Shown here: in pieces, positions 1 to 5,709 of the stretch
Layout: each line of letters opens with the position of its first letter
Position numbering within the stretch: the first letter of the stretch is position 1
Source of the DNA: Candidatus Omnitrophota bacterium
GTDB lineage: Bacteria > Omnitrophota > Gorgyraeia > Duberdicusellales > 4484-171
NCBI GenBank assembly: GCA_028710385.1
Contig: JAQTUC010000096.1
Span: 1 to 5,709 of the forward strand
Length of the DNA stretch: 5,709 nt
Direction: 5' to 3'
Position numbers and translations under genes: made by a program
Notes under the pieces: generated by a model
Told to the model about the DNA's origin: nothing
Seen by the model: only the letters and a program-made list of their open reading frames with translations
Databases searched by the model: none

Positions 1-227
1 AGGCAAAGAAGGCCTATGCCGGCTGCGAGAGTAGCGCCGCTCATTATAAATTCATAAAGCACGTAGAAATTGCCCGTAAACTGCTTCATAAAAAACGCGT
101 CGTGATGCGAAAACATATTTGCGGCAACCCTCATTAAAAGCAGCATGGGAAAACTTAAAATACCAAATCCTCCTGCAATTGCATACCACCAGCCGAATAT
201 AGATACTCCGATTGATCTTTTTTTCAT
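1..227 (-). CDS. Unrecognised multi-pass membrane protein, N-terminal part (partial)
   Basis: I read this short frame directly from the minus strand. It starts at ATG 227-225 and stays open for 75 codons to the window edge, so the C-terminus is missing. The protein begins with a basic tip (MKKRS), followed by a long hydrophobic, glycine- and aromatic-rich segment at about residues 7-32 (with GWWYAIAGGFGIL). A polar linker with HHD at 41-43 follows, then a second hydrophobic segment from about residue 54 to the edge. That pattern suggests an inner-membrane protein with at least two helices. ATG 227 is the first possible start: the in-frame codon run upstream is blocked by the hisD stop at 246-248. 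A weak AGAG (234-237) lies 6 nt before the ATG. The gene follows hisD by 18 nt and is probably in the same transcript. I recognise no family and assign no function. Confidence 0.7.
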   Translation of the reverse strand, partial: MKKRSIGVSIFGWWYAIAGGFGILSFPMLLLMRVAANMFSHHDAFFMKQFTGNFYVLYEFIMSGATLAAGIGLLC

Positions 228-245
228 TTTACACTCTGAACATTT

Positions 246-1469
246 TTAACCGACCAGCCTTTTTTTAACGCTTTCTATATGTTTTTGCATCCCTTCCAGA
301 GAAGCGATTTTTTCCAAAACAGCTGCTTCTTCCTGCAGGGCCTTTTTGGTATAGCTTATTATGTGTATTTCTTTTAAAAATTCTTTTGTGGAAAGGGATG
401 AGAAAAAGCGCGCGCTCCCTGCGGTGGGAAGCACATGGCTTGGCCCTGCCGTATAATCGCCAAGGGCAGTAGGCGTGTTTTCGCCTAAGAATATCGCTCC
501 GGCATTTTTTATTTTTCTAAGTATCTTTGAAGGCTTTTTTGTGAATATCTCCAAATGCTCAGGCGCAATCTTATTTACAACATCGCACGATTCTTCAAGA
601 TATTGAACCCGAAGCGCAAAGCCTTTTATTTTTTTCTTCCTTAATTCTTTTATAATTTTTGCGGAATTTGTGACTACTATGCCCATACCGTTATGATGCT
701 CAGTCTGCGCTTCTAAGTCAGCCACTATATAATCAATGTTTGCTCCGCGGGAAGCAACTATTACAACTTCAGACGGTCCGGCAAGCATATCTATATCAAC
801 ACTGCCAAAAACCTGCCGCTTTGCTTCAGTGACAAACTCATTTCCCGGCCCCACTATTTTATCAACCCTTTTTATGGTTTTTGTGCCGAAACTCATTGCA
901 GCTATTGCCTGCGCTCCGCCTACGCGGTAAATTTCTTTTATTTTTAAAAGCGAGGCGACAGCGAGTATAAACGGATTTACGCTTTTATCCTTTCTTGGCG
1001 GTGTAGTCAAAACTATTTCTTTTACACCAGCTACAATTGCAGGTATAACCGACATATAAACAGTTGATATAAGAGGGGCCGTTCCTGCCGGAACATAAAC
1101 GCCTACTCTTTCCAGAGGAACATAACGGTTAATAAGAATTTTTCCGTTCGCTTCTTTTATTCTTTTAATATACTGGGGAGCTTCTTTTTTATAAAACTTG
1201 GTAACATTATCTATGGCCAGCTTAAAAGAAGAAATTATGGAAGAATCCAATTCGTTAAAGGCGGCGCTTATTTCACCCTCGGTTACCCTTAACTGCTTAG
1301 GCAGAAGTTTTACTTTATCAAATTTCTTTGTATATTCCAAAAGAGCGTCATCTCCGCGCTCAGAAATGTCTTTTAAGACTTTTGAAACCTTTTCAGCTAT
1401 GCTGTTTTTACGGTTTCTCTTTTTGAGAAGCGCTTTCTGAAGGCTCTCTATGTTTCTTACTACTCTCAT
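246..1469 (-). CDS. hisD: Histidinol dehydrogenase HisD, complete
   Basis: This 407-residue protein is a zinc-dependent cytoplasmic enzyme that oxidises L-histidinol to L-histidine in two NAD+-dependent steps, the last reactions of histidine synthesis. The family signatures are present in order: VGVYVPAGTAPLIST (122-136), YRVGGAQAIAA (181-191), KIVGPGNEFV (204-213), LAGPSEVVIVA (229-239), AQTEHH (254-259), APEHLEIFT (302-310) and GDYTAGPSHVLPT (337-349). By family comparison the zinc ligands are Gln255, His258, Asp338 and His397 (in LEGMQKH), and the catalytic pair is Glu304/His305. All are intact. It is slightly shorter than the usual 420-435 residues, mostly at the N-terminus, with no missing core motif. 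The ATG overlaps the alaS stop as ATGA, and no strong Shine-Dalgarno site precedes it, so coupled translation is likely. No other his gene is visible, so it is not inside a his operon within this window. Confidence 0.97.
   Translation of the reverse strand: MRVVRNIESLQKALLKKRNRKNSIAEKVSKVLKDISERGDDALLEYTKKFDKVKLLPKQLRVTEGEISAAFNELDSSIISSFKLAIDNVTKFYKKEAPQYIKRIKEANGKILINRYVPLERVGVYVPAGTAPLISTVYMSVIPAIVAGVKEIVLTTPPRKDKSVNPFILAVASLLKIKEIYRVGGAQAIAAMSFGTKTIKRVDKIVGPGNEFVTEAKRQVFGSVDIDMLAGPSEVVIVASRGANIDYIVADLEAQTEHHNGMGIVVTNSAKIIKELRKKKIKGFALRVQYLEESCDVVNKIAPEHLEIFTKKPSKILRKIKNAGAIFLGENTPTALGDYTAGPSHVLPTAGSARFFSSLSTKEFLKEIHIISYTKKALQEEAAVLEKIASLEGMQKHIESVKKRLVG
1466..1469 (-). other. ATGA stop/start overlap joining alaS and hisD
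   Basis: On the minus strand, ATG (1469-1467) starts hisD and TGA (1468-1466) ends alaS, sharing four bases. The 20 bases before the hisD ATG are A/T-rich and lack a GGAG-like site. This geometry is typical of translational coupling, where ribosomes finishing alaS restart on hisD. The overlap is seen directly; coupling is inferred. Confidence 0.8.
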
Positions 1470-4099
1470 TTTTGTAAAAATTTAACGAAACAATTTTCAA
1501 CCTTTAAAAGTAAATCTTCTGAAAAACCTGCTACGACTCCCTGGACAAGGGTGGGCTTTCCTCCACCTTTAAGCGAAAGCTCTTCCTTAAAAAAAGATAC
1601 AAATTTATTTGCTTCAGCCTTTTTCTTTGCGTAATCATCTGTGGTTGAGCAGATGAATATATTCTTTCCGGATGATTCTGATACCAGGAAAACAAAAACA
1701 GAACCAAGCCGTTTTTTTATTCCATCGGATATAAAAACCAGATCAGAAGGTTCAATGTTTTTAAAACTGTGCGTTAGAAAAACAAAACCGCTTATTTCTT
1801 TTTTCGCCTTGACAATATCATCTATTTTTGAGGAAATTTTTTCCTTATTGCTCTGTTTTACTTCTTCATTCAAGGCGCGGACTTCATCCTGCAGCTGTTT
1901 TATCGCAGCCGGCACTTCCTGCGTCTGGCATTTAAGCATAGCTGCCGCTTCAATAAGAGCCTTTTGCGTACTTTTTATCCTTGTATATGCTTTTTCTCCC
2001 ACAACTGCCTCTATTCTCCTGATGCCGCTGCTTATTGAAGATTCGCTTACAATAAAAAATACCCCGATTTCAGAAGTTACATCAAGATGAGTGCCGCCGC
2101 AGAATTCCTTGGAATAATCACCGATTGAAACAACCCTTACTTTGTCCTTGTATTTATCCTTAAAAAAAGCAAGGGCGCCGGTAGCTTTGGCCTCATCATA
2201 AGAAAGTTCTTCTTTAATTACCTTATCTGCATTTAGTATATATTCATTTACGCAATCTTCAAGCCTTTCAATTTCCTCTCCGGAAAGCGCCTTAAAATGC
2301 GTAAAATCAAAACGAAACCTGTCTTCATCAACCAAAGAGCCCTGTTGCGCAACATGAGCGCCTAAAATCCCTCTCAAGGCAGCCTGCAGAAGATGCGTTG
2401 CCGTATGCGCTCTTTTAAGCGATTGCCTTCTTTTTTCATCTATAACTAAATGCGCTTTGCCCTTTAAAATTACGCCTTTTATTACTTTACCCTTATGAAG
2501 TATTGCATCCTGCACTTTAAAAACTTTTTCAACCAGGAATTCTCCGCTTTTGGTTGCAATTAAGCCTTTATCTGTTAACTGCCCGCCGCTTTCTGCATAA
2601 AAGCAGGTTTTATTAAGGACAATTACTCCTTCTTCGCCTGCCTCAAGCTTTTCGCTTCCTAATTCATAACCTGAATTTTCTTTTACCCTCACAAGCTGCA
2701 GTATATCTGCATCCAGGGCATTTACGCTGTAACCGAGGAATTCGCTTTTTTCTTCAAACCTTACTGCTTCGGTTTTAAAAATATTTTCATCAAACATGCT
2801 TTGCTTTCTTGAACGCTCTCTTTGCTCAAGCATAAATTTCCCAAAGCCATTCTCATCAACCTTTAAGGAAATTTCCTTTGCCATATCGCGGCTAAGCTCA
2901 AGTGGAAGCCCGTAGGTGTCATACAGCCTGAAAAGATCAGCTGCGGGTATGGTGTCTTTTTTCTGTTTTTTAAGATTTTCGCTGATTGAGAAGAACTGGG
3001 TTTTAGCGTCGTTTAACGTTGAAATAAATTTTTCTTCCTCGGCCCTTATTACTTTTGAAATAACATCTTTTTTGGCTGTTACTTCAGGATAAGGCTCCTG
3101 CATAAGCTCGGCGTATAAATCAACTATTGTGTAAAGGAATATCTCTTTATACCCAAGGGTGTGCGCATGATACAGCGCTTTTCTTATGATTTTTCTAACC
3201 ACATAACCCCTGTCTTCGTTTGAAGGATATACTCCGTCAGCTATGGAAAATGTGGCTGCGCGGCTGTGGTCAACTATAGCGTTTATAAGGCTTTTTGTTT
3301 TCGGGTTTAAATCAACCTTAAGCCTTTCAACCACTGAGTTAACCGCGGGCTGCAATATATCTATTTCAAAATTAGATGACTTGCCCTGTAAAATTGAGGC
3401 CATTCTTTCAAGCCCCATTCCCGTATCTATATTTTTCTGCGGGAGCGGCTCTAATTTATTCTCACCCGCCCTGTTAAATTGCGTAAAAACAAGATTCCAG
3501 AATTCAACGAACCTGCCGCAATCGCAGGCAGGGCTGCAATTTGGCTTTTGGCAGCCGACATGTTTTCCATTATCAAAGAATATTTCAGAACACGGGCCGC
3601 AGGGGCCGTCCGGACCTTTTGAGGGAGCGGAAGCGGGCCAGAAATTTTTGTCTTCGCCTAAACGCACAATTTTCTTTTCGTCTATCTGTATTTGGTTTTT
3701 CCAGATTCCATACGCTTCCTCATCATCGTTATAAACCGAAACCCAGAGTATTTCTTTTTTAAGGTTAAGCTCTTTCGTGATAAATTCCCAGGCGAATTCT
3801 ATGGCTTCTTTTTTAAAATAATCTCCGAAAGAAAAATTACCAAGCATTTCAAAAAAAGTGTGATGATACGCAGTGCGCCCGACTTCTTCAATATCGCCTG
3901 TACGCAGGCACTTTTGGGCGGAAGTAGCGCGCTTAACGTCCTTTTTCTCTCCCAGAAAATAGGCTTTAAACTGATTCATCCCTGCTGATGTAAAAAGAAC
4001 GCTGGGGTCATCAGGAATAAGGCTGTCTGATGGAAAAATTTTGTGATTTTTCTTCCTGAAAAATTCCAGATATTTTTTTCTTAATTCGTTTGTAAGCAT
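1466..4099 (-). CDS. alaS: Alanyl-tRNA synthetase AlaS, complete with editing domain
   Basis: This 877-residue protein is a full-length bacterial class II alanyl-tRNA synthetase; it charges tRNA-Ala in the cytoplasm and hydrolyses mischarged Ser- and Gly-tRNA-Ala. The catalytic core covers about residues 1-240: FTSAGMNQFK (36-45), RATSAQKCLR (57-66), FFEMLGNFSFGDYF (82-95), GPDGPCGPCSEIFF (162-175) and the motif-3 segment DTGMGLERM (225-233). A Cys cluster (C183, C188, C192, C194) sits just before FVEFWNLVF. The tRNA-recognition region with the RGYVVRKIIRKAL motif (297-309) follows. The editing domain carries HTATH (His565, His569) and CGGTH (Cys667, His671), the four metal-binding residues. 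After SSGIRRIEAVVGEKA come a probable coiled coil (about 727-768) and the C-terminal DHHA1-type domain with LKGGGKP (843-849). No truncation or frameshift is visible. The start at 4099 is the first clear ATG behind a GGAG site. recX lies 53 nt upstream and hisD overlaps the end by 4 nt. Confidence 0.98.
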   Translation of the reverse strand: MLTNELRKKYLEFFRKKNHKIFPSDSLIPDDPSVLFTSAGMNQFKAYFLGEKKDVKRATSAQKCLRTGDIEEVGRTAYHHTFFEMLGNFSFGDYFKKEAIEFAWEFITKELNLKKEILWVSVYNDDEEAYGIWKNQIQIDEKKIVRLGEDKNFWPASAPSKGPDGPCGPCSEIFFDNGKHVGCQKPNCSPACDCGRFVEFWNLVFTQFNRAGENKLEPLPQKNIDTGMGLERMASILQGKSSNFEIDILQPAVNSVVERLKVDLNPKTKSLINAIVDHSRAATFSIADGVYPSNEDRGYVVRKIIRKALYHAHTLGYKEIFLYTIVDLYAELMQEPYPEVTAKKDVISKVIRAEEEKFISTLNDAKTQFFSISENLKKQKKDTIPAADLFRLYDTYGLPLELSRDMAKEISLKVDENGFGKFMLEQRERSRKQSMFDENIFKTEAVRFEEKSEFLGYSVNALDADILQLVRVKENSGYELGSEKLEAGEEGVIVLNKTCFYAESGGQLTDKGLIATKSGEFLVEKVFKVQDAILHKGKVIKGVILKGKAHLVIDEKRRQSLKRAHTATHLLQAALRGILGAHVAQQGSLVDEDRFRFDFTHFKALSGEEIERLEDCVNEYILNADKVIKEELSYDEAKATGALAFFKDKYKDKVRVVSIGDYSKEFCGGTHLDVTSEIGVFFIVSESSISSGIRRIEAVVGEKAYTRIKSTQKALIEAAAMLKCQTQEVPAAIKQLQDEVRALNEEVKQSNKEKISSKIDDIVKAKKEISGFVFLTHSFKNIEPSDLVFISDGIKKRLGSVFVFLVSESSGKNIFICSTTDDYAKKKAEANKFVSFFKEELSLKGGGKPTLVQGVVAGFSEDLLLKVENCFVKFLQK
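3512..3532. repeat. Imperfect inverted repeat inside alaS (CCTGCC...GGCAGG)
   Basis: CCTGCC (3512-3517) and GGCAGG (3527-3532) are reverse complements separated by nine bases. They lie in the codons for the AlaS Cys cluster (residues about 190-196). The Cys-rich stretch is a known AlaS variant, so the repeat may be a by-product of the protein sequence. It is listed because the same hexamer arms form the palindrome in htrA. Confidence 0.35.
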
Positions 4100-4112
4100 T
4101 TTTAAACTGTTA

Positions 4113-4116
4113 CTCC
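4113..4116 (-). promoter_or_regulatory. Ribosome binding site of alaS
   Basis: GGAG on the minus strand ends 13 nt before the alaS ATG (4099-4097). The spacing is longer than the common 5-9 nt but usable, and no alternative ATG, GTG or TTG start lies between. The site begins directly after the T run of the upstream hairpin, so ending transcription at the hairpin would remove it from the message. Confidence 0.55.
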
Positions 4117-4141
4117 AAAAATCCGGGCCTTTTCCGCCCGG
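4117..4141 (-). terminator. Intrinsic-terminator-like hairpin between recX and alaS
   Basis: On the minus strand CCGGGC (4141-4136), a seven-base loop GGAAAAG (4135-4129) and GCCCGG (4128-4123) form a perfect 6-bp all-GC stem. One A and five T follow (4122-4117). This is the classic shape of a Rho-independent terminator, placed 11 nt after the recX stop and 18 nt before the alaS start. It may end the htrA-recX transcript. Because no separate alaS promoter is evident in the 53-nt gap, it could instead be a leaky terminator or attenuator. The short stem and modest T run leave strength uncertain. Confidence 0.6.
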
Positions 4142-4152
4142 GGCGAACCCGC

Positions 4153-4620
4153 CTATATTGCTTCATTGTTGTGGCGAGTAAAATCTGCTTCTTCAAGCGC
4201 CCGGGTTATATCTTCATAGCTAAATCCTTTTGCCGCTAAGTTTCTTACGATCTTTTGATAAGTTTTTTTGTCTCTCTTTTTATTTGAAATTTTCTTTTCA
4301 ACAAGCTCTTTCAACCTTTCGTAAAAAGCCTGCTTATCAAAAGAAGCATTTTCTCTTGCATCCTCGGCTATGCCTAATTTTTTTAAAGCATAGTCTATTC
4401 TCCTCCTGCCCCAACCGCGGGAAAGGCAAGAGGCAATATATAAACGCACAAATTCTTTGTCGTTTATATAATTGTTTTCTTCCAGGCTCGTTATAACTTT
4501 TTCTATGACAGAGGCAGGGTATTTTTTTCTTTTTAAACGCTCGATAATTTCCTGCCTGGATCTCGGCCTGTATTTTAAAAGAAGAAAGGAATAATTAAGG
4601 GCTCGGCTTAAACCTTCCAA
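4153..4620 (-). CDS. recX: RecX, regulatory protein of RecA
   Basis: The 155-residue basic, helix-rich protein matches the RecX family in length and layout. RecX binds RecA filaments in the cytoplasm and in most studied bacteria restrains RecA recombinase and SOS co-protease activity. The first repeat includes ALNYSFLLLKYRPRS (7-21), then EIIERLKRKKY (24-34) and VITSLEENNYINDKEFVRLY (42-61). The middle has GWGRRRIDYALKKLGI (69-84), and a third repeat reads IVRNLAAKGFSYEDITRAL (124-142). The start codon is TTG (4620-4618), supported by AAGGA 8 nt upstream and by the absence of any downstream ATG or GTG near the N-terminus. It lies one base after the htrA stop, so the two genes are probably co-transcribed. 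alaS follows after 53 nt, matching the recX-alaS neighbourhood known in many bacteria, although recA is not the adjacent upstream gene here. Its stop is TAG. Confidence 0.88.
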   Translation of the reverse strand: MEGLSRALNYSFLLLKYRPRSRQEIIERLKRKKYPASVIEKVITSLEENNYINDKEFVRLYIASCLSRGWGRRRIDYALKKLGIAEDARENASFDKQAFYERLKELVEKKISNKKRDKKTYQKIVRNLAAKGFSYEDITRALEEADFTRHNNEAI

Positions 4621-4621
4621 T

Positions 4622-5709
4622 TTATTTTTCCTTGATAACCGTAAAACCCCTGCTTGTTTTAAGAAGCCAACTTGTCTTTACTTTGGAGGTGACGGCTATA
4701 AAATCTTCTTTATTCTTTATCCCTTTGCTGTTAACTTTTGTAATCACATCGCCGACTATTAGGTTGCTCTTGTCAGCCGGGGAATTTTCAACAATATAAG
4801 TGACAATAACCCCTGAATTTTCTTTTATCTTAAACCTCTGGCGGTAGCCCGGATTTAAATCATCCACCTCAAGTCCTCTGAATGTTTGGCGCTGCTCATC
4901 TTTTGGCTCCTCTTCTGATACAGCAACCTCTTTAGGGCTCTGCCCGACTTTAATATTAAGATTAATCTCTTTCCCTTCGCGTAAAATCTTAAGCGGCAAT
5001 TCTGCGCCTATTTCATATGCCGAGACCATACTGATAAGATCTCTTGCCGCTTTAACCGGCTGGCCGTTAAAAGCCAGTATAAGGTCTCCTTCTTTTACTC
5101 CGGAGGAAGATGCCGGGGAATTGCTGTAAACTTTTACAACTATTATCCCTGCTGTTTCTTTTAATCCGAAATAATCGCGCAGTTCTTCATGTAAATCCTG
5201 TATGCTTAAACCAAGCCAGCCATAGGCGATTTTTTCCCCTTTCATCAGCTTAGGCAAAATTCTCTTTACTTTATTTACAGGTATGGCAAACCCCATACCC
5301 TGGTATCCTCCGGAAAGAGAAATTATTGCCGTATTAATGCCGATTACTTCGGAATTAAGATTAACCAGAGGTCCGCCGCTGTTTCCCGGATTTATGGCTG
5401 CATCTGTTTGTATAAGTTCATCGTAAGTTCTTCCGCGCCTGCCTAAGGCAGGAACATACCTGTGCAAAGCGCTAACCACTCCCGTTGTAACGGTCGGCTC
5501 AGGGTTATCTATGGCAAAACCAAAAGGATTACCCAGCGCAACAACCCACTGGCCTGTTTTAAGGCTGTCGGAATTCCCCAGCTTAGCCGAAGAAAGATTA
5601 GCTGCGTTTATTTTTATAACTGCCAAATCGCTTCTTTTATCGCTCCCAATAACCTGAGCGTCAAATTCCCTTCCGTCTGAAAGTTTAACTTTAATTTCGG
5701 TAGCTCCGG
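4622..5709 (-). CDS. htrA: HtrA/DegP-family serine protease with two PDZ domains (5' end missing)
   Basis: The frame is open to the window edge, giving 361 visible residues plus a partial codon. The N-terminus, including any signal peptide or membrane anchor and the catalytic His, lies outside. Visible residues 1-27 include KLSDGREFDAQVIGSD and lead into SDLAVIKI, with catalytic Asp27. GNPFGFA (59-65), VTTGVVSAL (73-81) and TDAAINPGNSGGPL (101-114) follow, with nucleophile Ser110. GMGFAIPV (137-144) closes the trypsin-like domain. The first PDZ domain runs from about YGWLGLSI (162-169) to 255 and contains SPASSSGVKEGDLILAFNG. An acidic linker (about 260-273) precedes a second PDZ domain (about 276-361) with SPADKSNLIVGDVITKVNS. 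Family members degrade or refold misfolded proteins in the periplasm or cell envelope; location here is inferred. The leucine codon TTG at 5626-5624, within DLAVIKI, is not a start. recX begins one base after the stop. Assignment to DegP, DegQ or DegS type cannot be settled, although two PDZ domains argue against DegS. Confidence 0.94.
   Translation of the reverse strand, partial: GATEIKVKLSDGREFDAQVIGSDKRSDLAVIKINAANLSSAKLGNSDSLKTGQWVVALGNPFGFAIDNPEPTVTTGVVSALHRYVPALGRRGRTYDELIQTDAAINPGNSGGPLVNLNSEVIGINTAIISLSGGYQGMGFAIPVNKVKRILPKLMKGEKIAYGWLGLSIQDLHEELRDYFGLKETAGIIVVKVYSNSPASSSGVKEGDLILAFNGQPVKAARDLISMVSAYEIGAELPLKILREGKEINLNIKVGQSPKEVAVSEEEPKDEQRQTFRGLEVDDLNPGYRQRFKIKENSGVIVTYIVENSPADKSNLIVGDVITKVNSKGIKNKEDFIAVTSKVKTSWLLKTSRGFTVIKEK
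4629..4633 (-). promoter_or_regulatory. Ribosome binding site that fixes the TTG start of recX
   Basis: AAGGA on the minus strand lies inside the last codons of the protease gene, 8 nt before TTG 4620-4618. The ideal spacing, together with the lack of another start nearby, decides the recX start. Confidence 0.65.
5438..5452. repeat. Perfect 15-nt palindrome inside the protease gene
   Basis: CCTGCCTAAGGCAGG has two perfect 7-nt arms around one central base. It lies in frame in htrA and encodes PALGR in the loop between VVSAL and the TDAAINPGNSGG active-site segment. Its CCTGCC/GGCAGG arms recur as an inverted repeat in alaS at 3512-3532. It could be chance or a copy of a small dispersed palindromic element; one window cannot tell. 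Confidence 0.45.

Noticed and set aside
332..339. Palindrome CCTGCAGG inside hisD
   Set aside because: It is only eight bases, lies within conserved-length coding sequence, and shares no extended arms with the htrA palindrome; chance is sufficient.
1198..1440. Plus-strand open frame of 80 codons inside hisD
   Set aside because: It is antisense to the N-terminal part of hisD, with no family resemblance; the hisD reading is fully supported by motifs.
1641..2090. Plus-strand open frame of 149 codons
   Set aside because: It lies wholly inside alaS on the opposite strand, and its composition (Ser, Phe, Thr rich) is what antisense reading of a Lys/Glu-rich gene gives. No family motif is visible.
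3243..3734. Plus-strand open frame of 163 codons
   Set aside because: It is antisense to the conserved AlaS catalytic core, has no recognisable domain, and overlaps two other antisense frames in the same region.
4100..4152. T-box riboswitch ahead of alaS
   Set aside because: The leader is only 53 nt and has no T-box consensus or specifier stem, so it is far too short for this class.
4230..4496. Plus-strand open frame of 88 codons inside recX
   Set aside because: It is antisense to recX, Phe/Leu/Lys-rich without motifs, and is explained as a shadow of the real gene.
5624..5626. TTG as a start codon giving a 334-residue protease
   Set aside because: The codon is the leucine of the conserved DLAVIKI motif, and the frame continues upstream with 27 more HtrA-like residues, including the catalytic Asp.
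5462..5680. Plus-strand open frame of 72 codons opposite the protease
   Set aside because: It is antisense to the conserved trypsin-like domain and has no motif.

Overview
The window reads as one stretch of a bacterial chromosome with every supportable gene on the minus strand. In transcription order (right to left) it holds: the 3' part of an HtrA/DegP-family serine protease (4622-5709, start outside the window), recX (4153-4620), alaS (1466-4099), hisD (246-1469), and the 5' part of a gene for an unrecognised multi-pass membrane protein (1-227, end outside the window). Coding density is nearly complete. Gaps are 1 nt between htrA and recX, 53 nt between recX and alaS, a 4-nt ATGA overlap between alaS and hisD, and 18 nt between hisD and the membrane gene. 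No stretch over 300 bases lacks a gene.

The DNA is AT-leaning, with Lys/Ile/Glu-rich proteins and A/T-rich third codon positions. The short GC-rich patch between recX and alaS stands out against it. The proteins are of clearly bacterial type: RecX, bacterial AlaS with a full editing domain, and a two-PDZ HtrA. The style resembles uncultivated Gram-negative-type candidate phyla such as Omnitrophota or Elusimicrobiota. That is an impression, not something the sequence proves; no taxonomic marker was compared.

Layout and logic: htrA and recX are packed so tightly (stop codon, one base, TTG start with a good AAGGA site) that they are probably co-transcribed. recX next to alaS echoes the recA-recX-alaS order known in many bacteria, but the gene directly before recX here is a protease, not recA. 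The recX-alaS gap carries a GC hairpin followed by five T residues. It could end the htrA-recX transcript or act as a leaky attenuator before alaS, whose ribosome binding site starts directly after the T run. alaS and hisD look translationally coupled. The five genes do different jobs (envelope proteolysis, RecA control, tRNA charging, histidine synthesis, unknown membrane role), so this looks like a housekeeping gene string rather than a pathway operon.

I found no mobile element, CRISPR array, RNA gene, toxin-antitoxin pair or defence system, and no convincing sign of a new biological system. The points most worth a second look are the recX-alaS hairpin region, the stand-alone hisD coupled to alaS, the membrane-protein fragment, and a perfect 15-nt palindrome inside htrA whose arms recur as an imperfect inverted repeat in alaS.
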